A stretch of 64,000 nucleotides of DNA from Bacteroides faecis MAJ27 (GTDB lineage: Bacteria; Bacteroidota; Bacteroidia; Bacteroidales; Bacteroidaceae), in NCBI RefSeq assembly GCF_900106755.1, contig NZ_FNNN01000006.1, positions 1 to 64,000 on the forward strand, in the 5' to 3' direction. Below, piece after piece: positions 35,388 through 44,484 of the stretch. Both the position numbers and the translations under genes were made by a program. Numbering within the stretch: position 1 is the stretch's first letter; every line of letters begins with the position of its first letter. The notes below the pieces were generated by a model. That model saw nothing but the letters and a program-made list of their open reading frames with translations, did not search any database and was not told the DNA's origin.

Positions 35388-35771
35388 TTATTCTATCACC
35401 AGTTCTCCGTATACGTATCCGCCTCCGGCTACTTTAAATTCTAGTTTATAAATGCCCGGAGCCCATCCTTCTATAGAGAAGGAAGTTGTCTGTCCAGGAG
35501 TTGTTACCTGACATACTTCCTGTACTTGTTCATCCACTAATATTTTCACTTCACCAAGAGAAGCAGTGAAAACAATTTCTACAAGATTATTATCTGTAGA
35601 AATAGATGCATCAATAGGAATCACAGGAAGAGAACGACTAGTTGTAGTTGGAACTTCACCTTTTAACACGATAGGTAATTTTCTCTCTACCCGATCTGTA
35701 CTCTCAATAGCGATCATATTCCCTGCAATAAATAATGCAGCCAGAAAAGATAAAATAAAACGTACTTTCAT
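35388..35771 (-). CDS. DUF3244-like secreted beta protein
   Basis: This 127-residue protein has a signal peptide (MKVRFILSFLAALFIAGNMIAIES) and one small beta-sandwich domain with VKILVDEQVQEVCQVTTPGQTTSFSIEGWAPGIYKLEF, typical of DUF3244. Such proteins are abundant, small and exported in Bacteroides, with no known function. The frame can be extended to 35873, but a promoter (TACTTTTG, 35796-35803 minus) and the signal peptide support the ATG at 35771. It is downstream of a membrane TPR-HTH regulator, a pairing that I believe recurs in Bacteroides genomes. Confidence 0.8.
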   Translation of the reverse strand: MKVRFILSFLAALFIAGNMIAIESTDRVERKLPIVLKGEVPTTTSRSLPVIPIDASISTDNNLVEIVFTASLGEVKILVDEQVQEVCQVTTPGQTTSFSIEGWAPGIYKLEFKVAGGGYVYGELVIE

Positions 35772-35795
35772 AACTATATTGCTTTTTTGTTTCGC

Positions 35796-35803
35796 CAAAA
35801 GTA
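35796..35803 (-). promoter_or_regulatory. Promoter -7 element of the DUF3244 gene
   Basis: CAAAAGTA reads TACTTTTG on the minus strand, 25 bp before the start at 35771. Confidence 0.6.
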
Positions 35804-35936
35804 CAGCATGTATTCGAAAAAACAAAAAAAACGACCCAGACAAATTACGAGGGATAAGTAATGGATATTCCACTATATATCAACATGTTATCAATTTCAG
35901 AATTAACATTTACCCGGACAATTCATTTTTTATTTC

Positions 35937-37691
35937 TTAGAATTCTTTTAAAAAAGCATCTAAATCATCCTGTGTAGAAATACCTAATCGACCTTTCAAC
36001 CTACTTTTTGCTCGAGTTACAGAATCAGAAGTCGTGTGAAAAATACAACTCAGCTCTTCATGAGTCAAACCAAATTTAAGAAAACAACAAATCTCAAGAT
36101 CATGTTTAGTAAGAGTTGGGGCTCTATCCAACAGACGACTAACATAATTCCAGTAAATTAGATCAAATAAGCTAAATAATTTCTGTCGCTCTTCATTTGA
36201 GAGTTTTCCTCTTAACGTTCCCTCTTTTATAGCCAATAAAAGCCGAAATGCATGAATAAATGGACCTGAAGATATACCAACATTCAATTCACCTCCCCGT
36301 TCTTTAAGGTGTTCTGACAAAATTTTATTCTGCATAGTCAAGAGAACAATCTTTCCATTAAGCTCTCCTACTTTAGTACGATTTTCTTCTAACATCAGAT
36401 TCTCCTTTACCACCTGATCTTTTGAAATTTGAATATCCTCAATCTCCTGTCGATATCGTTCTATTTCTTCCTCATTATCTCTAATCTGCAACTCTATTTC
36501 AGCTATTTTCTTCTTATTATTTCTATTTTTATAATAATAATAGCACATACAGGCAACGACAGATAAAAAGGCAATCGTACCCCATAAAATAAAATTCGTA
36601 TATCGTACTTTCATTTGCAAGTTATCATTCTGAAGTTTTTCATTCTCATATTTCTTCTGTAAACTTGCTATTAACTCGCGGGAATTAAGCTCCTCCATAG
36701 AATTAGTTATGGAATCAGCTAATTCATGATAAACTATTGCTTCTTCAAAATTATCAATATCTTTCTCCAAGAAATACAAACAGTCATATGCACTAATCTG
36801 TGTATATGCCTTGGAAGAATTAGCACTCATTTTTAAATATTTTCTAGCATTTTCAGTCTGCCCCATTTGCATATATAAATATCCTAAAGATAAACATTCC
36901 ATATATTTCTTTTCTTCATCTGTTTCTTTTTCATAAGCAGCTAAAAAATAGCGCTCCGCTTCGGGCAAGTTCTGCATGGAACGATATAAAATTCCTAATT
37001 CATGCAATATTGTAATTTCAGATAAATAATTCTTCTGTACTGCTATTTCTAAGGCATTATTATAATATAGGGAACAGCTATCCCATTCAGACTTAAACAA
37101 ATAAACTCTAGCAATATTTAGACTAGCACTGATAACCGAAAGAGAATCCTTCAACTGTTTATATGTAGTAAGTGCCTCTCTAAAATTCGTCAAAGCATCA
37201 TCATACAAGTCTTGCTTCCGATTAATCATACCTATCTCTTCCGCAATGAGAGCCAACATTTTAAGATTCTGATTTCTCTCATAAATATCTTTTGCAGCAA
37301 GAAAAGACTTTAAAGCTTCCTCCTCCTTATCCAATTCCAGCATGACTCTTCCATGATAAAATAGAGTCTTTGCATACATTATAGGTTTATTCTGAGTTAT
37401 GGCATAATAATTCAAAGCTATAGTAATCAAGGAATCCGAACTGAATTTCATATAATTCTTATCCATTGTCTGCGTCATCAAAAGAGCATAAGTGGCTTGC
37501 GACTCACCCCGCAGTTTTTCAGGATCAGGAATACCTTTCAAGATGTTTAGAGCACTGTCCGGACAGAGATCCATGCACTTTTCCACTTTTGAGAAAGTCA
37601 TTTGAAGTACATCCGAATCTCTATGACAGGAAACTGCCAGAATAGATATAAAAAAGAAAAAAGCAATACGAATAGAAAGGGGCGTTTTCAT
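35937..37691 (-). CDS. Membrane TPR protein with C-terminal HTH (one-component regulator)
   Basis: The 584-residue protein starts with a lipoprotein-like signal (SILAVSCHRDSD). It then has tetratricopeptide repeats over about residues 25-340 (for example ALTNFREALTTYKQLKDSLSVI). A membrane helix (FILWGTIAFLSVVACMCYYYY) lies near 370-390, a coiled coil near 395-460, and a LuxR-type HTH at the end (LTKHDLEICCFLKFGLTHEELSCIFHTTSDSVTRAKSRL). It is therefore built to sense on one side of the inner membrane and bind DNA on the other. A promoter at 37710-37717 (minus) overlaps the longer start at 37712 and supports the ATG at 37691. The next gene downstream encodes the DUF3244 protein, its probable target. 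Confidence 0.85.
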   Translation of the reverse strand: MKTPLSIRIAFFFFISILAVSCHRDSDVLQMTFSKVEKCMDLCPDSALNILKGIPDPEKLRGESQATYALLMTQTMDKNYMKFSSDSLITIALNYYAITQNKPIMYAKTLFYHGRVMLELDKEEEALKSFLAAKDIYERNQNLKMLALIAEEIGMINRKQDLYDDALTNFREALTTYKQLKDSLSVISASLNIARVYLFKSEWDSCSLYYNNALEIAVQKNYLSEITILHELGILYRSMQNLPEAERYFLAAYEKETDEEKKYMECLSLGYLYMQMGQTENARKYLKMSANSSKAYTQISAYDCLYFLEKDIDNFEEAIVYHELADSITNSMEELNSRELIASLQKKYENEKLQNDNLQMKVRYTNFILWGTIAFLSVVACMCYYYYKNRNNKKKIAEIELQIRDNEEEIERYRQEIEDIQISKDQVVKENLMLEENRTKVGELNGKIVLLTMQNKILSEHLKERGGELNVGISSGPFIHAFRLLLAIKEGTLRGKLSNEERQKLFSLFDLIYWNYVSRLLDRAPTLTKHDLEICCFLKFGLTHEELSCIFHTTSDSVTRAKSRLKGRLGISTQDDLDAFLKEF

Positions 37692-37709
37692 CTTATCTTG
37701 AGTTTTATG

Positions 37710-37717
37710 CAAAAATA
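37710..37717 (-). promoter_or_regulatory. Promoter -7 element of the TPR-HTH regulator gene
   Basis: CAAAAATA reads TATTTTTG on the minus strand. It lies 19 bp before the chosen start at 37691, so the leader is about 12 nt. Confidence 0.55.
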
Positions 37718-37734
37718 CGCAAAAAACTCAAGAA

Positions 37735-38469
37735 TTATTTCTTTGAACCTACATTTTGTTGCATTCGTTGATGTTCCTCTATCAACTGCATGTTTTCTTT
37801 AGCCTTCGTCAGAAACTCTCTCACCATCTTATTACTCTTAAAAGAATAGGGAGCATCCTTTATGATATCGTCTATTTGCGGAGTCATTATAGGATATGGC
37901 AAAGAACTACAAAGCATTATAAACACATTGGGACCTAATACGTTTTCATAATTATCTGAAATGAAAGTCTTAACATACTGATTCATAGCTTTCATCAACG
38001 AATCTCCTTCTGCAAGCAACTGCTCGTGAACTTCTTCCAAATCAGCACCATCCATCACCATACGTGTTTCTTTTCTTTCCAGTTCACCGATACTTTCCTC
38101 CATTGCATTCTTCTTTGCAATAAAATCATACAACGCTGTATTCAAAGGGGTTCCGACTGCTTTAAGATCGGTATTGCTAATAGTAATAACAATCTTACCG
38201 CTTTCCAACACAATCGGCATAACACTCTCGTCATCCATATAAAGTGTTGTCATCTGTACAGAGTCTATCTTTCCCTTCATTGAAAATGATCCATGTACTA
38301 CTTCAGCCGAATCCAGTTTCGCCCATTCTCCATCCTTCATAGTCTTCAGGTATAACATTTTTCCATCAAGACCATTCACAGAAGATGTTCCTTCTATCTT
38401 ATACTTATTAGTACACGAAGCCAAGAAGGGTAGCAAAAGCACAAAAGGCAAAATCTTATTCACGTTCAT
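37735..38469 (-). CDS. DUF4369-domain lipoprotein without a thioredoxin domain
   Basis: A lipobox (LLPFLASC, Cys about residue 20) anchors this 244-residue protein. Its N-terminal half is the DUF4369 beta domain (YKIEGTSSVNGLDGKMLYLKTMKDGEWAKLDSAEVVHGSFSMKGKID). In most Bacteroides relatives this domain precedes an AhpC/TSA-type thioredoxin domain. Here the C-terminal half is helical and has no CxxC, so it is not a redox enzyme itself. A promoter TACCTTTG (38491-38498, minus) lies 22 bp upstream, supporting the ATG at 38469 over 38493. It is divergent from the sulfatase maturase. Confidence 0.8.
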   Translation of the reverse strand: MNVNKILPFVLLLPFLASCTNKYKIEGTSSVNGLDGKMLYLKTMKDGEWAKLDSAEVVHGSFSMKGKIDSVQMTTLYMDDESVMPIVLESGKIVITISNTDLKAVGTPLNTALYDFIAKKNAMEESIGELERKETRMVMDGADLEEVHEQLLAEGDSLMKAMNQYVKTFISDNYENVLGPNVFIMLCSSLPYPIMTPQIDDIIKDAPYSFKSNKMVREFLTKAKENMQLIEEHQRMQQNVGSKK

Positions 38470-38490
38470 TGTTTCATTAAATTCTGGATG

Positions 38491-38498
38491 CAAAGGTA
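38491..38498 (-). promoter_or_regulatory. Promoter -7 element of the DUF4369 lipoprotein gene
   Basis: CAAAGGTA reads TACCTTTG on the minus strand, 22 bp before the start at 38469. Confidence 0.6.
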
Positions 38499-38613
38499 CA
38501 ACTGATTCGGACTTAAAAGAAACATTTTATCAATATTTAAAACTTGTAAGACTCTTTTCTTTAATAATCCTTATAAACAGAGGTAGGAGATCATTTTTTT
38601 CATTTAGTTTATC

Positions 38614-38621
38614 TAAATTTG
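38614..38621 (+). promoter_or_regulatory. Promoter -7 element of the sulfatase maturase gene
   Basis: TAAATTTG matches TAnnTTTG and ends 5 bp before the ATG at 38627, so the transcript would have almost no leader. Confidence 0.6.
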
Positions 38622-38626
38622 CAGTC

Positions 38627-39865
38627 ATGAAAGCAACAACTTATGCACCTTTTGCCAAACCGCTTTATGTCATGGTAAAGCCCGTAGGAGCCGTATGTAA
38701 TCTCGCATGCGAATACTGCTATTATTTGGAAAAGGCGAATCTATACAAAGAAAATCCAAAACATGTAATGAGCGATGAACTGCTGGAAAAGTTCATCGAC
38801 GAGTATATCAACTCACAAACCATGCCACAAGTGCTTTTCACCTGGCACGGTGGAGAAACACTGATGCGTCCCCTTTCCTTTTATAAAAAGGCAATGGAAC
38901 TGCAAAAGAAATATGCCCGTGGACGTACTATTGACAACTGTATTCAAACTAACGGAACCATGCTCACAGATGAGTGGTGTGAGTTCTTTCATGAAAACAA
39001 CTGGTTGGTAGGGGTTTCCATTGACGGGCCACAGGAGTTTCATGATGAGTATCGTAAAAATAAGATGGGAAAGCCTTCTTTCGTCAAAGTAATGCAAGGC
39101 ATCAATCTTTTGAAAAAACATGGAGTAGAATGGAATGCAATGGCGGTTGTGAACGACTTTAACGCCGACTATCCATTAGACTTTTATAATTTCTTCAAGG
39201 AAATAGATTGCCATTATATTCAATTCGCTCCTATCGTCGAACGTATCGTTTCACACCAGGACGGACGTCATCTAGCCTCTCTGGCAGAAGATAAAGAAGG
39301 AGCATTAGCCGATTTTTCGGTAAGCCCGGAGCAATGGGGTAACTTTCTCTGTACCATTTTTGATGAATGGGTAAAAGAGGATGTGGGCAATTACTTCATA
39401 CAGATATTCGACTCTACACTGGCAAACTGGATGGGAGAACAACCGGGTGTATGTACGATGGCGAAACATTGCGGACATGCCGGAGTCATGGAGTTCAACG
39501 GGGATGTGTACTCTTGTGACCATTTTGTATTCCCGGAATATAAATTAGGAAATATCTACAGCCAGACTCTGGTGGAGATGATGCACAGCGAACGACAGCA
39601 TAATTTCGGAACGATGAAATATCAATCGCTCCCGACTCAATGCAAGGAATGCGATTTTCTATTTGCATGCAATGGAGAATGCCCGAAAAACCGTTTCAGC
39701 CGAACAGCAGATGGAGAAACCGGTCTGAACTATCTATGCAAAGGATATTATCAATACTTTCAGCACGTAGCTCCATATATGGACTTCATGAAAAATGAAT
39801 TGATGAACCAGCGGCCTCCTGCCAATATTATGAAAGCCTTGAAAGATGGAAGTTTAAAAATATAA
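38627..39865 (+). CDS. chuR: Anaerobic sulfatase-maturating enzyme (radical SAM, SPASM)
   Basis: This enzyme oxidises an active-site Cys or Ser of sulfatases to formylglycine without oxygen, activating all sulfatases used on chondroitin sulfate, heparin and mucin. The 412 residues carry the radical SAM cluster [10 protein letters not shown] (Cys24, Cys28, Cys31), the substrate region [12 protein letters not shown] and two SPASM cluster motifs ([27 protein letters not shown] and [19 protein letters not shown]). Length and sequence fit the B. thetaiotaomicron enzyme anSMEbt (ChuR, BT0238), whose role in sulfated-glycan use is established. The gene is monocistronic or leads into the S46 peptidase pair 37 bp downstream. 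Confidence 0.95.
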   Translation: MKATTYAPFAKPLYVMVKPVGAVCNLACEYCYYLEKANLYKENPKHVMSDELLEKFIDEYINSQTMPQVLFTWHGGETLMRPLSFYKKAMELQKKYARGRTIDNCIQTNGTMLTDEWCEFFHENNWLVGVSIDGPQEFHDEYRKNKMGKPSFVKVMQGINLLKKHGVEWNAMAVVNDFNADYPLDFYNFFKEIDCHYIQFAPIVERIVSHQDGRHLASLAEDKEGALADFSVSPEQWGNFLCTIFDEWVKEDVGNYFIQIFDSTLANWMGEQPGVCTMAKHCGHAGVMEFNGDVYSCDHFVFPEYKLGNIYSQTLVEMMHSERQHNFGTMKYQSLPTQCKECDFLFACNGECPKNRFSRTADGETGLNYLCKGYYQYFQHVAPYMDFMKNELMNQRPPANIMKALKDGSLKI

Positions 39866-39902
39866 TATTAACATCATAATTTATAATTGTTATCATAAAG
39901 TA

Positions 39903-42062
39903 ATGAACAGACTAAGACTTTATTTATTAGCGCTGACAGCGCTGCTTGTATGTTCCGCAAAAGCGGATGAAGGTATGTGGTTATTGCAACTAATGCAACA
40001 GCAACATTCCATCGATATGATGAAAAAACAAGGATTGAAACTGGAAGCTCAGGATTTATATAATCCCAATGGGGTCTCTTTAAAAGATGCAGTCGGCATA
40101 TTTGGAGGAGGATGTACCGGAGAAATCATCTCACCGGAAGGCTTGATTCTGACCAATCACCATTGCGGCTATGCTTCTATCCAACAGCACAGTAGCGTGG
40201 AACACGATTATCTGACAGACGGGTTCTGGGCAACTTCCAGAGATCAGGAACTTCCTACTCCGGGACTAAAATTCACATTTATCGAACGTATCGAAGATAT
40301 AACAGATATTGTGAATGCTAAAATCGCTGCAAAAGAGATTACAGAATCTCAATCATTCACCGGTGGTTTTCTCGAAAGTCTGGCAAAAGAATTATATGAA
40401 AGAAGTGACCTGAAAGACAAAAAAGGCATTGTACCACAAGCCCTTCCTTTCTACGCAGGAAATAAATTCTACTTGTTCTACAAGAAGATATACCCAGATG
40501 TACGTATGGTTGCCGCCCCTCCTTCTTCTGTTGGTAAGTTTGGTGGTGAAACCGATAACTGGATGTGGCCCCGCCATACAGGGGACTTCTCAATGTTCCG
40601 TATCTATGCAGATGCCAATGGGGAACCGGCTGAATACAATGCAAGCAACACTCCTCTGAAAACTAAAAAGCATCTGGCAATCTCCATCAAAGGTTTGAAA
40701 GAAGGAGACTACGCAATGATTATGGGATTCCCCGGAAGAACCAGCCGTTATCTGACCGTATCTGAAGTAAAAGAACGTATGGAATCAACAAATGAGCCAC
40801 GTATTCGTATTCGTGGTGCACGTCTGGCTGTATTGAAAGAAGTAATGAACGCCAGCGACAAAATCCGTATTCAATATGCAAACAAATACGCAGGTTCCAG
40901 CAACTACTGGAAAAATTCCATCGGAATGAACAAAGCAATCATCGACAACAATGTCTTAGGTACCAAAGCTGAACAGGAAGCCAAATTTGCAGAATTTGCG
41001 AAAGCACAAAACAATGCCGAATATGCTGGTGTTGTGAAAAAGATCGATGATCTGGTTGCCCAGACAGCTCCTCTTAATTATCAACTGACTTGTCTGACTG
41101 AAGTCTTTTTCGGTGCGATCGAATATGGAAGCACAATGTTGACCAAAACACGGGAAGCATTGGAAGAAAAGAATGATTCTCTGATCAAAGTTCGTCTGGA
41201 GGCTCTGAAAGAAAGCTATAAAAACATTCATAATAAAGACTATGATCACGAAGTAGACCGTAAAGTTGCCAAAGTATTATTGCCTCTCTATGCCGAAATG
41301 ATTCCGGGTGACCAACGACCTGCTATCTACAAAGTGATTGAACAGAAGTATAAAGGAGACTATGACAAGTTTGTAGACGACATGTACGATAAATCGATTT
41401 TTGCTAATCAGACTAACTTTGAGAAGTTCCTTAAAAAGCCAACAGTAAAAGCAATTGATGAAGATCTTGCATTACAATACGCCCAATCGAAGTATGATCA
41501 ATACAGCAATCTTCTCGGTCAATTAAAAGAGCTCGACAAAGAACTTACTTTGCTGCACAAAACCTACATTCGCGGTTTAGGGGAAATGAAACTGCCTGTC
41601 CCTTCTTATCCGGACGCTAATTTCACCATTCGTCTGACTTATGGTAATGTAAAACCATACGATCCAAAAGATGGGGTACACTATAACTATTACACAACGA
41701 CAAAGGGTATTCTTGAAAAAGAGAATCCTGAAGACCGTGAATTTGTCGTACCGGCCAAATTGAAAGAATTAATCGAAAAGAAAGATTACGGTCGTTATGC
41801 ATTACCCAATGGTGATATGCCTGTTTGTTTCCTGTCAACCAATGATATTACCGGTGGTAACTCCGGTAGCCCCGTACTGAACGAGAATGGAGAACTGATC
41901 GGCTGCGCATTCGACGGAAACTGGGAATCATTGAGTGGCGACATCAATTTCGACAATAACTTACAACGCTGTATCAATCTTGATATCCGCTACGTTCTAT
42001 TCATCCTTGAAAAACTAGGAAACTGTGGCCATCTGATTAATGAAATGACTATCGTAGAATAA
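39903..42062 (+). CDS. dpp7: S46 family dipeptidyl peptidase, DPP7-type
   Basis: DPP7 removes dipeptides with a hydrophobic second residue from oligopeptide N-termini in the periplasm. The 719 residues have a signal peptide ending in SAKA-DEGMW, the chymotrypsin-fold His in [12 protein letters not shown] near residue 85, an Asp farther on ([13 protein letters not shown] near 225) and the nucleophile Ser654 in GGNSGSPV. The residue 18 beyond the Ser decides P1 preference in this family: Gly in DPP7 and Arg in DPP11. Here it is Gly672, so DPP7 is predicted. The next gene starts directly after the stop (TAAATG) and is its DPP11-type paralogue. Confidence 0.92.
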   Translation: MNRLRLYLLALTALLVCSAKADEGMWLLQLMQQQHSIDMMKKQGLKLEAQDLYNPNGVSLKDAVGIFGGGCTGEIISPEGLILTNHHCGYASIQQHSSVEHDYLTDGFWATSRDQELPTPGLKFTFIERIEDITDIVNAKIAAKEITESQSFTGGFLESLAKELYERSDLKDKKGIVPQALPFYAGNKFYLFYKKIYPDVRMVAAPPSSVGKFGGETDNWMWPRHTGDFSMFRIYADANGEPAEYNASNTPLKTKKHLAISIKGLKEGDYAMIMGFPGRTSRYLTVSEVKERMESTNEPRIRIRGARLAVLKEVMNASDKIRIQYANKYAGSSNYWKNSIGMNKAIIDNNVLGTKAEQEAKFAEFAKAQNNAEYAGVVKKIDDLVAQTAPLNYQLTCLTEVFFGAIEYGSTMLTKTREALEEKNDSLIKVRLEALKESYKNIHNKDYDHEVDRKVAKVLLPLYAEMIPGDQRPAIYKVIEQKYKGDYDKFVDDMYDKSIFANQTNFEKFLKKPTVKAIDEDLALQYAQSKYDQYSNLLGQLKELDKELTLLHKTYIRGLGEMKLPVPSYPDANFTIRLTYGNVKPYDPKDGVHYNYYTTTKGILEKENPEDREFVVPAKLKELIEKKDYGRYALPNGDMPVCFLSTNDITGGNSGSPVLNENGELIGCAFDGNWESLSGDINFDNNLQRCINLDIRYVLFILEKLGNCGHLINEMTIVE

Positions 42063-44219
42063 ATGAGAAAACAAATCATATTTGCTATTTTTTCACTGGC
42101 AACTCTTAGCATCCACGCCGACGAAGGCATGTGGGTGCTAACTGACTTGAAAGCGCAAAATGCAGTTGCCATGCGGGAACTCGGACTTGAGATTCCTATT
42201 GAGGAAGTATATAATGCCAATAGCATTTCTCTGAAAGATGCCGTCGTACACTTCGGTGGTGGATGCACCGGAGAAGTCATTTCTTCCGAAGGTCTGGTAC
42301 TCACTAACCATCATTGCGGTTATGGAGCCATTCAGCAGCATAGTAACGTAGAGCATGATTATCTGACAGAAGGATTCTGGGCGATGAACCGTGACGCGGA
42401 ACTTCCCACACCGGGCCTAACCGTTACTTTCATAGATCGTATCCTCGACGTGACCAGCTATGTAAATGATCAACTGAAAAAGGATGAAGATCCGAACGGA
42501 ACAAATTATCTGTCGCCTGCCTACCTGAATAAAGTAGCAGAACGATTTGCCAAAGACGAAAACATAGAAGTCACCCCTGCTACAAAACTGGAACTCAAAG
42601 CCTTTTACGGAGGAAATAAATATTATATGTTTATAAAAACCGTATATAGCGATATTCGCATGGTAGGTGCTCCTCCCTCTTCTATCGGTAAATTTGGAGC
42701 TGACACCGATAACTGGATGTGGCCCCGGCATACTGGAGACTTCTCGCTCTTCCGTATCTACGCAGATAAAAATGGAAAACCTGCAGCATATTCAAAAGAC
42801 AATGTTCCTTTGCAGGTAAAGAAACATTTGAAAATCAGTATTGCCGGAGTACAAGAAGGTGATTTCACCTTTGTCATGGGATTCCCGGGACGTAACTGGA
42901 GATACATGATTTCCGATGAAGTCGAAGAAAGAATGCAGACCACTAACTTCATGCGCCAACATGTACGTGGAGCCCGTCAAAAAGTCTTAATGGAACAGAT
43001 GCTTAAAGATCCCGCCATACGGATTCATTACGCAAGTAAGTATGCATCTTCAGCCAACTACTGGAAAAATGCGATTGGCATGAACGAAGGATTGGTACGT
43101 CTCAAAGTGTTGGATACCAAACGTAAACAACAAGAAGAACTTTTGGCTCGTGGCCGTGAAAAAGGCGATGATTCTTATCAGAAAGCCTTTGACGAGATAC
43201 GTTCTATCGTAGCTCATCGCCGTGATGCACTGTATCATCAGCAAGCCTTAAATGAAGCACTTGTCACAGCACTTGATTTTATGCGTCTTCCCTCTACTAC
43301 AGAGATGGTCACTGCTCTCAAGTCAAAAGACAAAGAACAAATAAAAGTTGCTACTCAAAATCTGAAACAAGCCGGTGAAAAATACTTCGCATCAGTCCCT
43401 TTTCCGGAAGTAGAACGAATGGTTGCCAAAGCTATGCTACAAACGTATGCCAACTATATTCCGGCGGAACAACGAATCAATATCTTCGAGATTATAAATT
43501 CACGTTTCAAAGGAAACATTGATGCTTTTGTAGATGCTTGTTTCGAGTATTCAATCTTTGGTAATCCCAAAAACTTTGATAAGTTTATCAAAAAGCCAAG
43601 CTTGTATAAGATCGGACATGATTGGATGATATTATTCAAATATTCCATAACGGACGGAATTTTGAAAACAGCAATTGCCATGAAAGAAGCCAATCAAAAT
43701 TATGACGCAGCTCATAAAGTATGGGTAAAAGGAATGATGGATATGAGACAGGAAAAAGGAACACCGATCTATCCGGATGCGAATTCAACCTTACGGCTCA
43801 CTTACGGGCAGGTACTATCATACGAACCTGCTGATGGAGTAATTTATGACGCACATACTACCCTCAAAGGAGTGATGGAGAAAGAAGATCCGGGAAATTG
43901 GGAATTTGTAGTCCCCCAGAAGTTGAAGGAACTCTATAAAGCCAAAGATTATGGACGCTATGGTAAAGATGGTGAAATGCCCGTATGCTTTATCGTCAAT
44001 ACCGATAACACAGGAGGAAATTCCGGTAGCCCTGTATTCAATGGCAAAGGACAACTGGTAGGAACTGCTTTCGACCGCAATTATGAAGGTCTGACCGGTG
44101 ACATAGCTTTCCGCCCTTCATCGCAGCGCGCAGCCTGTGTAGATATCCGCTATATCTTATTTATCATCGATAAATATGCAGGAGCTTCTCACATTATTGA
44201 TGAACTGAGCATTGAATAA
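42063..44219 (+). CDS. dpp11: S46 family dipeptidyl peptidase, DPP11-type
   Basis: DPP11 releases dipeptides with Asp or Glu in the second position. The 718 residues parallel the gene before it: signal peptide ending LSIHA-DEGMW, His in [25 protein letters not shown] and nucleophile Ser654 in GGNSGSPVF. At the specificity position 18 residues past the Ser it has Arg672 (AFDRNYEG), the counterpart of Arg673 of Porphyromonas gingivalis DPP11. It abuts the upstream stop with no gap, so the pair is one transcript. A 28-bp inverted repeat follows the stop. Confidence 0.92.
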   Translation: MRKQIIFAIFSLATLSIHADEGMWVLTDLKAQNAVAMRELGLEIPIEEVYNANSISLKDAVVHFGGGCTGEVISSEGLVLTNHHCGYGAIQQHSNVEHDYLTEGFWAMNRDAELPTPGLTVTFIDRILDVTSYVNDQLKKDEDPNGTNYLSPAYLNKVAERFAKDENIEVTPATKLELKAFYGGNKYYMFIKTVYSDIRMVGAPPSSIGKFGADTDNWMWPRHTGDFSLFRIYADKNGKPAAYSKDNVPLQVKKHLKISIAGVQEGDFTFVMGFPGRNWRYMISDEVEERMQTTNFMRQHVRGARQKVLMEQMLKDPAIRIHYASKYASSANYWKNAIGMNEGLVRLKVLDTKRKQQEELLARGREKGDDSYQKAFDEIRSIVAHRRDALYHQQALNEALVTALDFMRLPSTTEMVTALKSKDKEQIKVATQNLKQAGEKYFASVPFPEVERMVAKAMLQTYANYIPAEQRINIFEIINSRFKGNIDAFVDACFEYSIFGNPKNFDKFIKKPSLYKIGHDWMILFKYSITDGILKTAIAMKEANQNYDAAHKVWVKGMMDMRQEKGTPIYPDANSTLRLTYGQVLSYEPADGVIYDAHTTLKGVMEKEDPGNWEFVVPQKLKELYKAKDYGRYGKDGEMPVCFIVNTDNTGGNSGSPVFNGKGQLVGTAFDRNYEGLTGDIAFRPSSQRAACVDIRYILFIIDKYAGASHIIDELSIE

Positions 44220-44220
44220 A

Positions 44221-44301
44221 TGAAGAACTAAAAATGAAGAATGAAGAAATTTCAAGCAGCATAGCGCAGCTGATTCTTCATTCTTCATTTTTAGTTCTTC
44301 A
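44221..44301. repeat. Perfect 28-bp inverted repeat between convergent genes
   Basis: TGAAGAACTAAAAATGAAGA.. (44221-44248) is repeated in reverse complement at 44274-44301 with a 25-bp spacer. Within each arm TGAAGAA occurs twice, at both ends. It fills the whole gap between the dpp11 stop and the stop of the HicB-like gene and may end transcription from both sides. Confidence 0.85.
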
Positions 44302-44484
44302 TTAAATAAACTCTTCCACCATATACATCTCATCAATCATTTCATTCATTGTTTCCTGCAAATTCAGTACAGCCTCTTCAGGAGATTCTCCATAAGCATT
44401 GCATTGCATGTTTACAGTCAACCAGGCATAGTAACCGCCGTCTGACGCACGTTCAAGCACATAATCTGTCTTATTCAATTTCAT
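44302..44484 (-). CDS. HicB-like small protein without HicA
   Basis: The 60 residues match the HicB/UPF0150 N-terminal fold: DYVLERASDGGYYAWLTVNMQCNAYGESPEEAVLNLQETMNEMIDEM follows the family outline (ExxxDGGYxAxxPxxxGxxxxGxTxEEAxxNxxEAIxxxL). The usual DNA-binding tail is absent and no HicA toxin gene lies beside it, so it is a solo relative rather than a normal toxin-antitoxin unit. Its start overlaps the stop of the glycosyltransferase gene by 4 bp, so the two are coupled. Confidence 0.7.
   Translation of the reverse strand: MKLNKTDYVLERASDGGYYAWLTVNMQCNAYGESPEEAVLNLQETMNEMIDEMYMVEEFI

Noticed and set aside
37692..37712. Seven-codon extension of the TPR-HTH gene
   Set aside because: It overlaps a promoter element at 37710-37717.
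44302..44484. Toxin-antitoxin system
   Set aside because: Only a HicB-like fold is present. No HicA or other toxin gene adjoins it.
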